From: an uncultured Oceanospirillaceae bacterium
GTDB taxonomy: Bacteria; Pseudomonadota; Gammaproteobacteria; Pseudomonadales; Balneatricaceae
Direction of reading: 5' to 3'
Length of the DNA: 64,000 nt
NCBI GenBank assembly: GCA_913057435.1
Contig: CAJXNY010000021.1
Span: 21,369-85,368 of the forward strand
Program-made: the position numbers and the translations under genes
Notes under the pieces: model-generated
Seen by the model: the letters and a program-made list of their open reading frames with translations, nothing else
Database searches by the model: none
Told to the model about the DNA's origin: nothing
Shown: positions 46,088 to 53,495 of the stretch, piece after piece
Numbering within the stretch: position 1 is the first letter of the stretch
How the letters are laid out: each line of letters begins with the position of its first letter

Positions 46088-46978
46088 TCAGCCATGCAAC
46101 CAGGGGTGGCTGTGGCCGTTCTGGCGTGCCCAGTCGGCGAGGCTGGCGACGTTACGTTGGCGATCTTTACTCTGGCGAAACTGGTCAACCAGTGTTTGCT
46201 GCTCATTTAGCCATAGCTGCTGTGGGCTGAGCTGGTAGGTATCGGTACCAGTGGCGGCTCTGGGCTGCTCCTGTTGACCGATCAGCTGTGCCAGACTGAT
46301 ATCTCCGGAGGGCAGGCTGCGTTGTGCCTCCATCAACAGGGCATTTTCAGCAGCGGTGTAGTCGCTCTTTAGTTGTTCGACATAGCGCTGATAAAGGTTA
46401 CTGATCTGCTGGTAGCGGCTGCCATCATCACTGGCAGGCAAGCTGTCTGGGGTCGGCACAGAGGCCATGGAGGTGCTGGCAGGGGTGATGTTCTGCTGTA
46501 TCAGCCAGCTGTTGAGGCTGGTCGGGAAGCTCTGAATCTCGCTGTTCTTCAGTTTCAGACTGTGGATCTGAACCTGGTGGGTCTGGATAAATTGCTGCGC
46601 TTTGAGTCGGGAGGGCTCAACCAATGGACTCAGCAGTCGTGACAGGCTGGCAGGGTCTTCTGCGTGGTCGATTAATTCACTCAGGTGAAGGCCCGTATTG
46701 TCCATCTGGCGGCTGAAATCATGGCTCAGTCGTGCCAGGGTGCTGGCATATTCATCCAGCAGGGCGCTTTTCTGCGCCTGCATCTGGGTCAGGTAAAGGC
46801 TTTGGGTAACGTCAGAGGCCACAGGCATACGGTTACGTGCCAGCAGTGCTTCAAAACTGTCGGCAGTATCGCGAAGTTGATTGCTGAACGACGCATGCTC
46901 TGGTGTCGGCTGGGTATTACGCTGCTGTCGTTCGCCGCTGCTGTCCACAAACAGGTTGTTTGGTTTTTTAATTTCCAT
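46088..46978 (-). CDS. Unrecognised glutamine-rich helical protein
   Basis: The 296-residue protein matches no family I recognise. It is soluble, without signal peptide or membrane segment, rich in Gln, Ser and Leu, and mostly helical. A probable coiled coil lies around 50-110 (LYLTQMQAQKSALLDEYAST), with a Ser/Pro/Thr-rich linker near 175-195. The C-terminus ends WARQNGHSHPWLHG. AGGGAG lies 6 nt before the start, supporting real translation. Neighbours (YdcH, sirtuin) give no functional hint. Confidence 0.7.
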   Translation of the reverse strand: MEIKKPNNLFVDSSGERQQRNTQPTPEHASFSNQLRDTADSFEALLARNRMPVASDVTQSLYLTQMQAQKSALLDEYASTLARLSHDFSRQMDNTGLHLSELIDHAEDPASLSRLLSPLVEPSRLKAQQFIQTHQVQIHSLKLKNSEIQSFPTSLNSWLIQQNITPASTSMASVPTPDSLPASDDGSRYQQISNLYQRYVEQLKSDYTAAENALLMEAQRSLPSGDISLAQLIGQQEQPRAATGTDTYQLSPQQLWLNEQQTLVDQFRQSKDRQRNVASLADWARQNGHSHPWLHG

Positions 46979-47455
46979 GGCTCTCCCTGTCCCTGAGTTG
47001 ATTAGGGTATGACGCTTACCTCGGCGTACATTACCAGGCAGTGGCTGAGGTTTTCAGGTCTCGTCTGCCAGACAGAAAATGAGTGTTCATAAAGCCCAAG
47101 TGCTACTGGTTAATTTACCACCAGACCATAATTTGAACAATCTGCTTGTTTGATTTTGCCATTATAAAAATTTGAAAAATGTTGTGCTTTAGTGGCAGTC
47201 AGAGGCCATAAAGTTCCCGTTTAGCCCTTGCTGGCTATGGGTTTGTTAATATGGATCGATTGTTCTATAAAATTAGTAATAGAGTAGGCTGTTGTCAAAC
47301 TGTTGTATGAATTCTGTTGGGATGTGGGTAGAAGAGGCCACCGGGCCGGGTGTCAGGCTGGTCTTCAGCCGGAGCAGCTGTTGAACACCGGAGTAGTGAT
47401 CAGTTACTGGATCGTCATGAGTCTGGCGGTGTTCGATGAACAGGGGCGTGCCAGC
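46979..47455. other. Intergenic region without recognisable gene
   Basis: A 477-bp gap between two minus-strand genes. The part around 47110-47300 is clearly AT-rich. A possible plus-strand frame at 47303-47629 lacks a ribosome site and covers the 3' end of the sirtuin gene, so I do not call it. Confidence 0.5.
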
Positions 47456-48286
47456 TTAAGCCGACCCCTGGAGTGGAAAGGCATGTTGCAGTGTACTGCT
47501 AACCTCAGCATTGAGTTTCAGACTGAGCAGATCATCGGCGCGGGTTTTCCCAAGGCTGAGCGCGCAGATGGGTTTGTTCAGTTGCTGTGCCCATTTACAA
47601 AAACGAAAACCGCTATACACCATCAGTGATGAGCCGATAACCAGTAGTGCGTCTGCCCGCTGCAGGGCCTGTTGTGCCCGTTCGACACGGCTGCGCGGAA
47701 CGTGATCGCCAAAGAACACCACATCCGGTTTGAGAATTCCGTGACAGCGTGGGCAGTGGGGCACCTGAAAACCGCTGAAGTCCAGCCCGTCAAGGTCAGC
47801 ATCGCCATCCGGGGCCGCTGGAGCATTGAGGTTACTGAAATCGGGGTTACATTCAGCGCTGTGCTGGTGCACGCGTTCACGTAGATAGCGGGTCTGGCAT
47901 GTCATGCAACGGACATGGTCGGAACGGCCGTGCAGGTCGATTACCCGGCGGCTTCCGGCGCGCTGGTGAAGTCGATCAACGTTCTGGGTGACCAGCTGAA
48001 TGATATTGCCCTGCTGCTCCAGTACGGCCAGGGTTTTATGGGCAATGCCGGGCTGGGCGTCGCGAATGGTGGGCCAGCCCGCCAGACTTCGGGCCCAGTA
48101 GCGCTGGCGGGTGTCGTGTTCGGCCATAAAGCGCTGGTGCTGGACGGGCTGTGGTCGTTTCCAGTTACCATGCTGATCACGGTAGTCAGGAATACCAGAG
48201 GGAGTACTGACGCCCGCCCCGGTGAGTACCAGTAGCTGCGGGTGCTGGTGGATAAACTGTTGCAGCATCCGGGTTGCAGAGGTCAT
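47456..48286 (-). CDS. NAD-dependent protein deacylase, Sir2 family
   Basis: The 276-residue sirtuin has NAD motif VLTGAGVSTPSGIPDYRD, ITQNVDRLH-type VTQNVDRLHQRAG, catalytic IDLHG, zinc ligands CMTC and CPRC and the GSSLMVYSGF motif. The long loop between the zinc pairs and the SGIPDYR sequence fit class II (SIRT4-like) sirtuins. It removes acyl groups from lysines using NAD; targets are unknown. Confidence 0.92.
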   Translation of the reverse strand: MTSATRMLQQFIHQHPQLLVLTGAGVSTPSGIPDYRDQHGNWKRPQPVQHQRFMAEHDTRQRYWARSLAGWPTIRDAQPGIAHKTLAVLEQQGNIIQLVTQNVDRLHQRAGSRRVIDLHGRSDHVRCMTCQTRYLRERVHQHSAECNPDFSNLNAPAAPDGDADLDGLDFSGFQVPHCPRCHGILKPDVVFFGDHVPRSRVERAQQALQRADALLVIGSSLMVYSGFRFCKWAQQLNKPICALSLGKTRADDLLSLKLNAEVSSTLQHAFPLQGSA

Positions 48287-48312
48287 AGGGGGGAGACTCC
48301 CGTCATAAGGGG

Positions 48313-48759
48313 TTAAACCTGCTCTATATCATACAGAGCCAGTACATCCAGAGGGCGGAAGACCACGATATGCTGATAATGCGGGCCGGGGTCGAGCCGA
48401 TAGCTGGCAAAGCCGTCGATAGTACTGAACTGGCTCAGTCGGTTCAGGTGCTGGCATAGCATGGCGAGTGCCAGGTTGATGCTGCCAGAATCGACCCAGC
48501 TCTGGTGGACCAGTCGATCAAAATCACCTTTGCGCAAAATTGCCAGTCTGAGGCTCTGCTGGGGTTGTACAGTGACCAGGTAACGGCCGGCGTGGTTGAG
48601 CGCGAGCGCGGGCGAATGGCTCCATAGCGTAGTGTCGTTGCTGTAGAGACCATGGCGATAGAGCAGCGTGCGTGGGCCGTAGCTTTCGATCTGCCCTTGC
48701 TGGGTGGCTCGCTGCATCATCTGTTCAAGGACGGCTGCAAGTGATCTGGGTGTATTCAT
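48313..48759 (-). CDS. Unrecognised 148-residue protein
   Basis: No family recognised. Soluble, about 148 residues from ATG 48759, which has GAGGT 6 nt upstream; an extended frame to 48819 is less likely. The sequence has an N-terminal helix (SLAAVLEQMMQRATQQGQIE), then mixed strand and helix, including VTVQPQQSLRLAILRKGDFDRLV. It lies 26 bp downstream of nothing obvious and directly before the sirtuin on the same strand, so the two may be co-transcribed. Confidence 0.65.
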   Translation of the reverse strand: MNTPRSLAAVLEQMMQRATQQGQIESYGPRTLLYRHGLYSNDTTLWSHSPALALNHAGRYLVTVQPQQSLRLAILRKGDFDRLVHQSWVDSGSINLALAMLCQHLNRLSQFSTIDGFASYRLDPGPHYQHIVVFRPLDVLALYDIEQV

Positions 48760-49029
48760 CCGTACCTCACTGGCTTGCATAGTTAAACCATAGTGCATGC
48801 AGCCATAGTTGGCCCTCAATCTTTGTATAAGCCCGCTATGATGGGCATTGCAGCGCTTTACTTCTGGCTGTCAGACGGATTGTTGTGGTGCACTTGCGCA
48901 ACAGCAGCAGGCGTCTGTTCTGCATGGGAACGGCTTGTTTCTGAGCGGGTTTGTGACGGTCATTGCAATGTCACAGGAACTGTTTACGCTGTTGCAGCAT
49001 AACCAGAACCGATGAAATGGATGTTTGTA

Positions 49030-49797
49030 ATGAATATGATGGATTTGACCGGCAAGAAAGGGCTGATTGTTGGTATCGCGAACAGTCACAGCATCGCTTA
49101 TGGCTGTGCAAGTGTGCTGCGTAAAGCCGGTGCTGAATTGTGCGTGACCTATTTGAACGAGAAGTCTCGCCCTTACGTTGCGCCTCTGGCAGAAGGTCTG
49201 AATGCCAGCATGTTGCCACTGGATGTTGCTGAGCCGGGTCAGATGGAAGCGGTGTTTGAGTCGCTGAAAGAGCAGTGGGGTGAGCTGGATTTTGTGGTTC
49301 ATGCGGTTGCCTGGTCACCGCTGGATGAGCTGCATGGGCGTCTGGTGGATACCAGCGCTGAGGGTTTCTCTAAAGCGATGGATATTTCCTGTCACTCTTT
49401 TATCCGCATGGCGAAGTGCGCTGAACCACTGATGAAAAACGGTGGTACTTTGCTGACCATGAGCTACTACGGTTCTGAAAAAGTGGTAGACCATTACGAT
49501 ATGATGGGGCCGATTAAAGCGGCGCTGGAAAGCTCCGTACGTTACCTTGCCTTTGAGCTGGGATCGAAAAATATTCGTGTCCACAGCATCTCTCCAGGGC
49601 CGATGCCAACCCGCGCTGCGTCGGGTATTGAGAAGTTTGATCAGCTGATGGAAGATGCCGTTCAGCGTTCACCACTGCATCAGCTGGGTCGCCCTGAAGA
49701 TGTGGGCAATATGGCGGCGTTCCTGGTCAGCGATATGGCTGCACGCCTGACTGGCAGTGTTGAGTTTGTTGATGCAGGCCACCATATCGTTGCCTGA
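49030..49797 (+). CDS. fabI: Enoyl-[acyl-carrier-protein] reductase FabI
   Basis: This 255-residue short-chain reductase has the FabI NADH site LIVGIANSHSIAYGCASVL, VVHAVAWSP and the Tyr-x6-Lys pair in HYDMMGPIKAALES, then SPGPMPTRAASGI. It reduces enoyl-ACP in the last step of each fatty acid elongation round. Several in-frame ATGs (49012, 49021, 49030, 49036, 49039) make the start uncertain; homology begins at about 49036. A terminator follows. Confidence 0.93.
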   Translation: MNMMDLTGKKGLIVGIANSHSIAYGCASVLRKAGAELCVTYLNEKSRPYVAPLAEGLNASMLPLDVAEPGQMEAVFESLKEQWGELDFVVHAVAWSPLDELHGRLVDTSAEGFSKAMDISCHSFIRMAKCAEPLMKNGGTLLTMSYYGSEKVVDHYDMMGPIKAALESSVRYLAFELGSKNIRVHSISPGPMPTRAASGIEKFDQLMEDAVQRSPLHQLGRPEDVGNMAAFLVSDMAARLTGSVEFVDAGHHIVA

Positions 49798-49818
49798 TGT
49801 CACACTGCGCTAAAAACA

Positions 49819-49844
49819 AAAAGGCCACCCTCGGGTGGCCTTTT
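49819..49844 (+). terminator. Intrinsic terminator after fabI
   Basis: AAAAGGCCACC, loop CTCG, GGTGGCCTTTT. It sits between convergent genes and can act on both strands. Confidence 0.92.
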
Positions 49845-49860
49845 AGTATCGCAAAAGCTG

Positions 49861-50262
49861 TTACTGCATGACGAAGCTGGTAAAGAACAGATCGCTGACG
49901 TAGGCCTGGCCTTCTTCCTGAAGAAGCAGGGCCTGGGTCTGTTTCAACGCTTGCTGCGCCAGTGTGCGCTGCGCCTCGATAGTTTTCATGGACTCTACAG
50001 ACTGGCCGCTCAGCAGAAAAACAATATCGTTACGAATATGCGGCATATGCATATTAACGGCGTGGTGGGCTGCTTCTGAAGAAACCTGAATGGTAATTTC
50101 ACATTTTACGAACCGTAGTTTGGCACCGGTTCCAAAATTGGCGACGAAGGGTTTGAGTTCAATATAATTGATGTACTCTTCGCCATCGGCACCGTCCGCG
50201 GCGGCCCAGCTCAGTTGTGCAAAGGTTACCAGTAGCAGTATCGCCATCAGTCTTTTCAGCAT
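49861..50262 (-). CDS. FliL family protein
   Basis: The 133-residue protein has a signal peptide (MLKRLMAILLLVTFAQLSWA) in place of the usual retained membrane anchor. A FliL-type domain follows (YIELKPFVANFGTGAKLRFVKCEITIQV, ending LFFTSFVMQ). Canonical FliL sits at the flagellar motor stator. This copy lies outside any flagellar operon and may be a periplasmic paralog acting on motors. Confidence 0.82.
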   Translation of the reverse strand: MLKRLMAILLLVTFAQLSWAAADGADGEEYINYIELKPFVANFGTGAKLRFVKCEITIQVSSEAAHHAVNMHMPHIRNDIVFLLSGQSVESMKTIEAQRTLAQQALKQTQALLLQEEGQAYVSDLFFTSFVMQ

Positions 50263-50610
50263 CGAGTTCTCCCATCTCCTAAGTAGATCCGTACCAGACC
50301 GTGTTGAAAACCTGACCAGTATAACCTGCGGTTGTGCCGCTCAACAGTATTTAACGCCTGGGGGGCGTATTGATTTATGCTTTAATTGAGCAGGCCCCTG
50401 ATTCATTGAATAGTTGAATATCCAGCATGCTGGGGAATTGTTAGGACTCGGGGGAAGGATTACTATGATTGTCAGTTTCAGGGCGTTCTGGAACAGGTCG
50501 TCGATAATCTGAGTCTTCTTTAGAGGCTTGTTCAGATATCGGTGAGGCTGTTCAGAGGGTCCTGGTTCGAGCCCTGTAGACAGTGCTAAGACTCGCAAAG
50601 GAGACGCGCT
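50263..50610. other. Divergent intergenic region FliL-like / rsd
   Basis: A 348-bp gap with no credible gene. The segment near 50564-50574 (GGTTCGAGCCC) resembles a tRNA T-arm but no cloverleaf can be built around it. AAGGAGA lies 8 nt before rsd. No promoter called. Confidence 0.5.
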
Positions 50611-51090
50611 ATGTTAGAAAGATGTCGCAACGCCAAAGAACGCTGGGGTGGTGTCAGTGAGATTATTGACACCTGGTTAGCAGAACGCCAGGTCCTGATC
50701 TCCCGCTTTATCAGCCTGCCCGGGCAGGATGTGACGGATGGTCTGGATAGTGCGATTGAGCGTTTCTGCCAGTTACTGGTGGATTATCTGTCGTCCGGGC
50801 ATTTCGAAGTCTATGAACAGCTGCTGCGCGAAGGTAGCCAGTTTGATGATGGCAGTGTCGAGCGTGCCCAGGCACTGTTTCCTCAGATTCAGGACAGCAC
50901 GGATATCGCGCTGGACTTTAATGATCGCTATTCAAAACTGACTCACCCGACGGTGCAGGATGTGCGTGAATTCTCCAATTCTCTGTCAGAGCTGGGCGTG
51001 GCGCTGGAAGAACGCTTTGCCCTGGAAGATCAGTTGATTGAAGTGCTGCATACTGCGCACCGCGACCAGGCGCTGGCATCAGGAGACTAA
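50611..51090 (+). CDS. rsd: Sigma D regulator Rsd/AlgQ
   Basis: The 159-residue Rsd/AlgQ protein carries MLERCRNAKERWGGVSEIID, WLAERQVLISRFISLPG, RFCQLLVDYLSSGHFEVYEQLL and FNDRYSKLTHP. The family binds region 4 of sigma-70 and frees core polymerase for other sigma factors. Neighbouring FKBP and yheS genes match the algQ neighbourhood of P. aeruginosa. A lipoprotein gene follows 7 bp later. Confidence 0.95.
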   Translation: MLERCRNAKERWGGVSEIIDTWLAERQVLISRFISLPGQDVTDGLDSAIERFCQLLVDYLSSGHFEVYEQLLREGSQFDDGSVERAQALFPQIQDSTDIALDFNDRYSKLTHPTVQDVREFSNSLSELGVALEERFALEDQLIEVLHTAHRDQALASGD

Positions 51091-51097
51091 CACCACC

Positions 51098-52078
51098 ATG
51101 ATGTTGCGATATAAGCCAGCAATGATGCTGGCCTCGGTGTTGGTGCTGGCGGGTTGTCAGTCAGGTGATGCGCCAGTCAGCTGGAGTGAATATGCCCGTC
51201 AGGGGGCATATAGTGCGGCGATTTCGCCCACGGCCAGTTATGTCAGTCTTGGCTCTTCTCTGCACGGCGGCAGCCTCTGGGATGTCGGTCAGAATGCACG
51301 GTTATTTAACTGGAATCATAAGTCCGGTGCTTATTCGATAATCTCGGCCACAGCATTTTCGCCGGATGAAAAATATGCGGTGACAGCAGAGCAACAGGCG
51401 CTGGTGCTCTGGGAAACTGGCAGTGGGAAGCCGCTGGAGTTTCTCAGTTCGCAGGCAGAAATCCTCGATATAGCGCTGGCGCACAATGGTGATTTTGCGC
51501 TGGTGGGTCAGGCTGATCACAATGCGGTGTATTACGATCTGAAAAATGGCGGTGCTCGCCAGACCTTACGCCATGAGGCGCGGGTGCGTGCGGTGGCGCT
51601 GGATAAAACCGGCCAGTTAGGGCTGACCGGATCGGATGCGTATAAGGCCAAACTCTGGAACCTGCTGACCGGCGAGCTGCAGCAGACGCTGACCTTCGAG
51701 AATACCGTGGATACAGTCGCACTGTCGGCGGATGGGCGACTGGCATTCAGTTCGGCTACGCTGAATCGGGCGGTGATCTGGGAAACGGCAACGGGTAAAG
51801 AGCTGGCGACACTGACCAGTGATAAAGAATTCTTTGCTCAGCGGATCAGCTATCTTAGTGCGCGTTTTTCGACGGACAGCCGTTACCTGCTGACCGGCTC
51901 TACCTCCGGTATGGTACAGCTATGGGATGCGCGTAAAGGCAGCCTGATGCGCAGCTGGCAGGTTCATAAACGTGAGGCGTATGGGCCGACCCATACCGGT
52001 GTATATGATGTCGCTTTCGGTCAGGAAGGGGTGTTTTTTGCGGTGGGTTCCAATGGTCTGGTGAACGAATTGCGTTGA
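51098..52078 (+). CDS. WD40-repeat lipoprotein
   Basis: The 326-residue protein has a lipobox signal (ASVLVLAGC) making it a probable outer- or inner-membrane lipoprotein. At least five WD40-like blades follow (e.g. AVTAEQQALVLWETGSGKPL, LTGSDAYKAKLWNLLTGEL, LLTGSTSGMVQLWDARKGSL), forming a beta-propeller that binds partners. Function unknown. Starts at 51098 (or 51101), 7 bp after rsd, so probably co-expressed with it. Confidence 0.85.
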   Translation: MMLRYKPAMMLASVLVLAGCQSGDAPVSWSEYARQGAYSAAISPTASYVSLGSSLHGGSLWDVGQNARLFNWNHKSGAYSIISATAFSPDEKYAVTAEQQALVLWETGSGKPLEFLSSQAEILDIALAHNGDFALVGQADHNAVYYDLKNGGARQTLRHEARVRAVALDKTGQLGLTGSDAYKAKLWNLLTGELQQTLTFENTVDTVALSADGRLAFSSATLNRAVIWETATGKELATLTSDKEFFAQRISYLSARFSTDSRYLLTGSTSGMVQLWDARKGSLMRSWQVHKREAYGPTHTGVYDVAFGQEGVFFAVGSNGLVNELR

Positions 52079-52106
52079 TGATGCAGTCGTACTGGACTCT
52101 GTCATT

Positions 52107-52134
52107 AAAAAGACCGCCAGCAGGCGGTCTTTTT
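52107..52134. terminator. Bidirectional terminator
   Basis: AAAAAGACCGCC, loop AGCA, GGCGGTCTTTTT: a perfect 12-bp stem between the convergent WD40 and FKBP genes. Confidence 0.95.
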
Positions 52135-52162
52135 ATTTTACTGCGGGGTTGTTCGAAAGCCG

Positions 52163-52861
52163 TTATTTCTCTTCCGGGTTAATCTTCAGCAGTTCAACTT
52201 CAAATACCAGCGTTTCATTCGGACCAATGGCGTTACCCATACCGCCTGGGCCGTATGCCAGCTCGGCCGGGATTACGAAGCGCGCTTTACTGCCTTCGTT
52301 CATCAGCTGCAGGCCTTCTGTCCAGCCTGGAATCACGCCGTTCAGCGGGAAGGATACCGGTTCACCACGGTCGTAGGAGCTATCGAACTTGGTGCCATCA
52401 GTCAGGGTGCCCAGGTAGTGTACCTTGACGGTATCTTCAGCGGCTGGCTTTTTGCCATCACCAGCGGTCAGTATTTCATATTGCAGACCGCTGTCGGTTT
52501 TCTTTACGCCATCTTTCTTGGCGTTTTCACTCTGGTAGGTTACGCCTTTTTTCAGGTTGGCGTCGGCCAGTTCAGCAACAACTTTGCGCTGCTCTTCCAT
52601 TTTGCGTGCCTGGAAGCCTTGCATCACTTTGGCGACTTCTTCCTCGGTCAGCTTGGGCGTTGCCTCGCTGTACACGCTTTTCAGAGCGTCCTGGAAGGCG
52701 TCGTAATCCAGTTGTTCAACCTGAGATTTCAGTTGCTGACCCAGAATAAGGCCCAGGCTGTAGCTCAGTTTCTGCTGATCTGTTTCAAGGTCCGCCGCAA
52801 ACACAGGAGAGGCGATTGTCATAGTGGTCGCCAGTGCGGCTGCTAACCAGGTACGTTTCAT
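52163..52861 (-). CDS. FKBP-type peptidyl-prolyl isomerase (FkpA/Mip type)
   Basis: The 232-residue periplasmic protein has a signal peptide (cut after PVFA) and an N-terminal helical dimerisation domain (QQKLSYSLGLILGQQLKSQ). A long connecting helix and an FKBP domain follow (VKVHYLGTLTDGTKFDSSYDRGEPVSFPLNGVIPGW). It is a chaperone and prolyl isomerase for exported proteins. The start at 52861 fits the signal peptide; an upstream extension does not. Confidence 0.93.
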   Translation of the reverse strand: MKRTWLAAALATTMTIASPVFAADLETDQQKLSYSLGLILGQQLKSQVEQLDYDAFQDALKSVYSEATPKLTEEEVAKVMQGFQARKMEEQRKVVAELADANLKKGVTYQSENAKKDGVKKTDSGLQYEILTAGDGKKPAAEDTVKVHYLGTLTDGTKFDSSYDRGEPVSFPLNGVIPGWTEGLQLMNEGSKARFVIPAELAYGPGGMGNAIGPNETLVFEVELLKINPEEK

Positions 52862-52964
52862 TTTGTTAATCCTTATTCTGTAGTCCGTAACCGTTAGTGA
52901 ACGATTAAATAGCAAAGTTCAGTCTGTCGCTAGCGCAGATGTCACCTTAATCATTACCAACAGA

Positions 52965-53495
52965 TTAATTATCAGTGCCCGGTTGACTGTGCTCCGGAGC
53001 AGGTGACTGTGCGGTTAACCGTAGCAGTTGCTGGAGGTTAACATCCTGCCACAATTCGGGCCGTTGCTGTTGCGCCAGCCAGTGCTGAATATTGTGTGTA
53101 GATAGTGCCGGCCCGGCACTGGCCGTTGTAGCCGTCAGGCTGCAGCGATACAGCTGAGCAATCTCAACCTGTTCACAGGCCAGTTCGGCCTTGCGCAGTG
53201 CCTGATAGGCGCTGCCCAGTTCAGGCTCGGCCTGTTTCAGCACGCGAGCCTGGAAGCGCAGGGCCCGTAAAGGGTGGCTGATTTGCTGCTGCCACAGATC
53301 GGCGGTGTGGTAATCGTGCGGCAGCTGGCGTCCGGTCTGGCCAAGCCAGAGGCAGAACAGCAGCCGGTTGATACTCAGGCCCTGGGCCTGTAGCGCCAGG
53401 CAGCAGGGTTCGATGCCCGGTTGCGGCCATATCTGTAGTGCAAAGCGCCAGAATGGATTATCCAGTTCCAGTGCTGTGGTAGTATTCTTCGCCAT
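52965..53495 (-). CDS. TIGR02444 family protein
   Basis: The 176-residue soluble helical protein is of the TIGR02444 type: NPFWRFALQIWPQPGIEPCCLALQ, LLFCLWLG, then WQQQISHPLRALR. Function unknown; conserved beside yheS in pseudomonads. Its start codon overlaps that of yheS on the other strand (CATG, 53493-53496), so each promoter lies within the other gene. Confidence 0.88.
   Translation of the reverse strand: MAKNTTTALELDNPFWRFALQIWPQPGIEPCCLALQAQGLSINRLLFCLWLGQTGRQLPHDYHTADLWQQQISHPLRALRFQARVLKQAEPELGSAYQALRKAELACEQVEIAQLYRCSLTATTASAGPALSTHNIQHWLAQQQRPELWQDVNLQQLLRLTAQSPAPEHSQPGTDN

Noticed and set aside
47303..47629. 108-residue plus-strand frame
   Set aside because: No ribosome site, no similarity, and it covers the antisense of the sirtuin 3' end.
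50564..50574. GGTTCGAGCCC, tRNA T-arm-like
   Set aside because: The T-stem does not pair and no acceptor, D or anticodon arm can be built around it.
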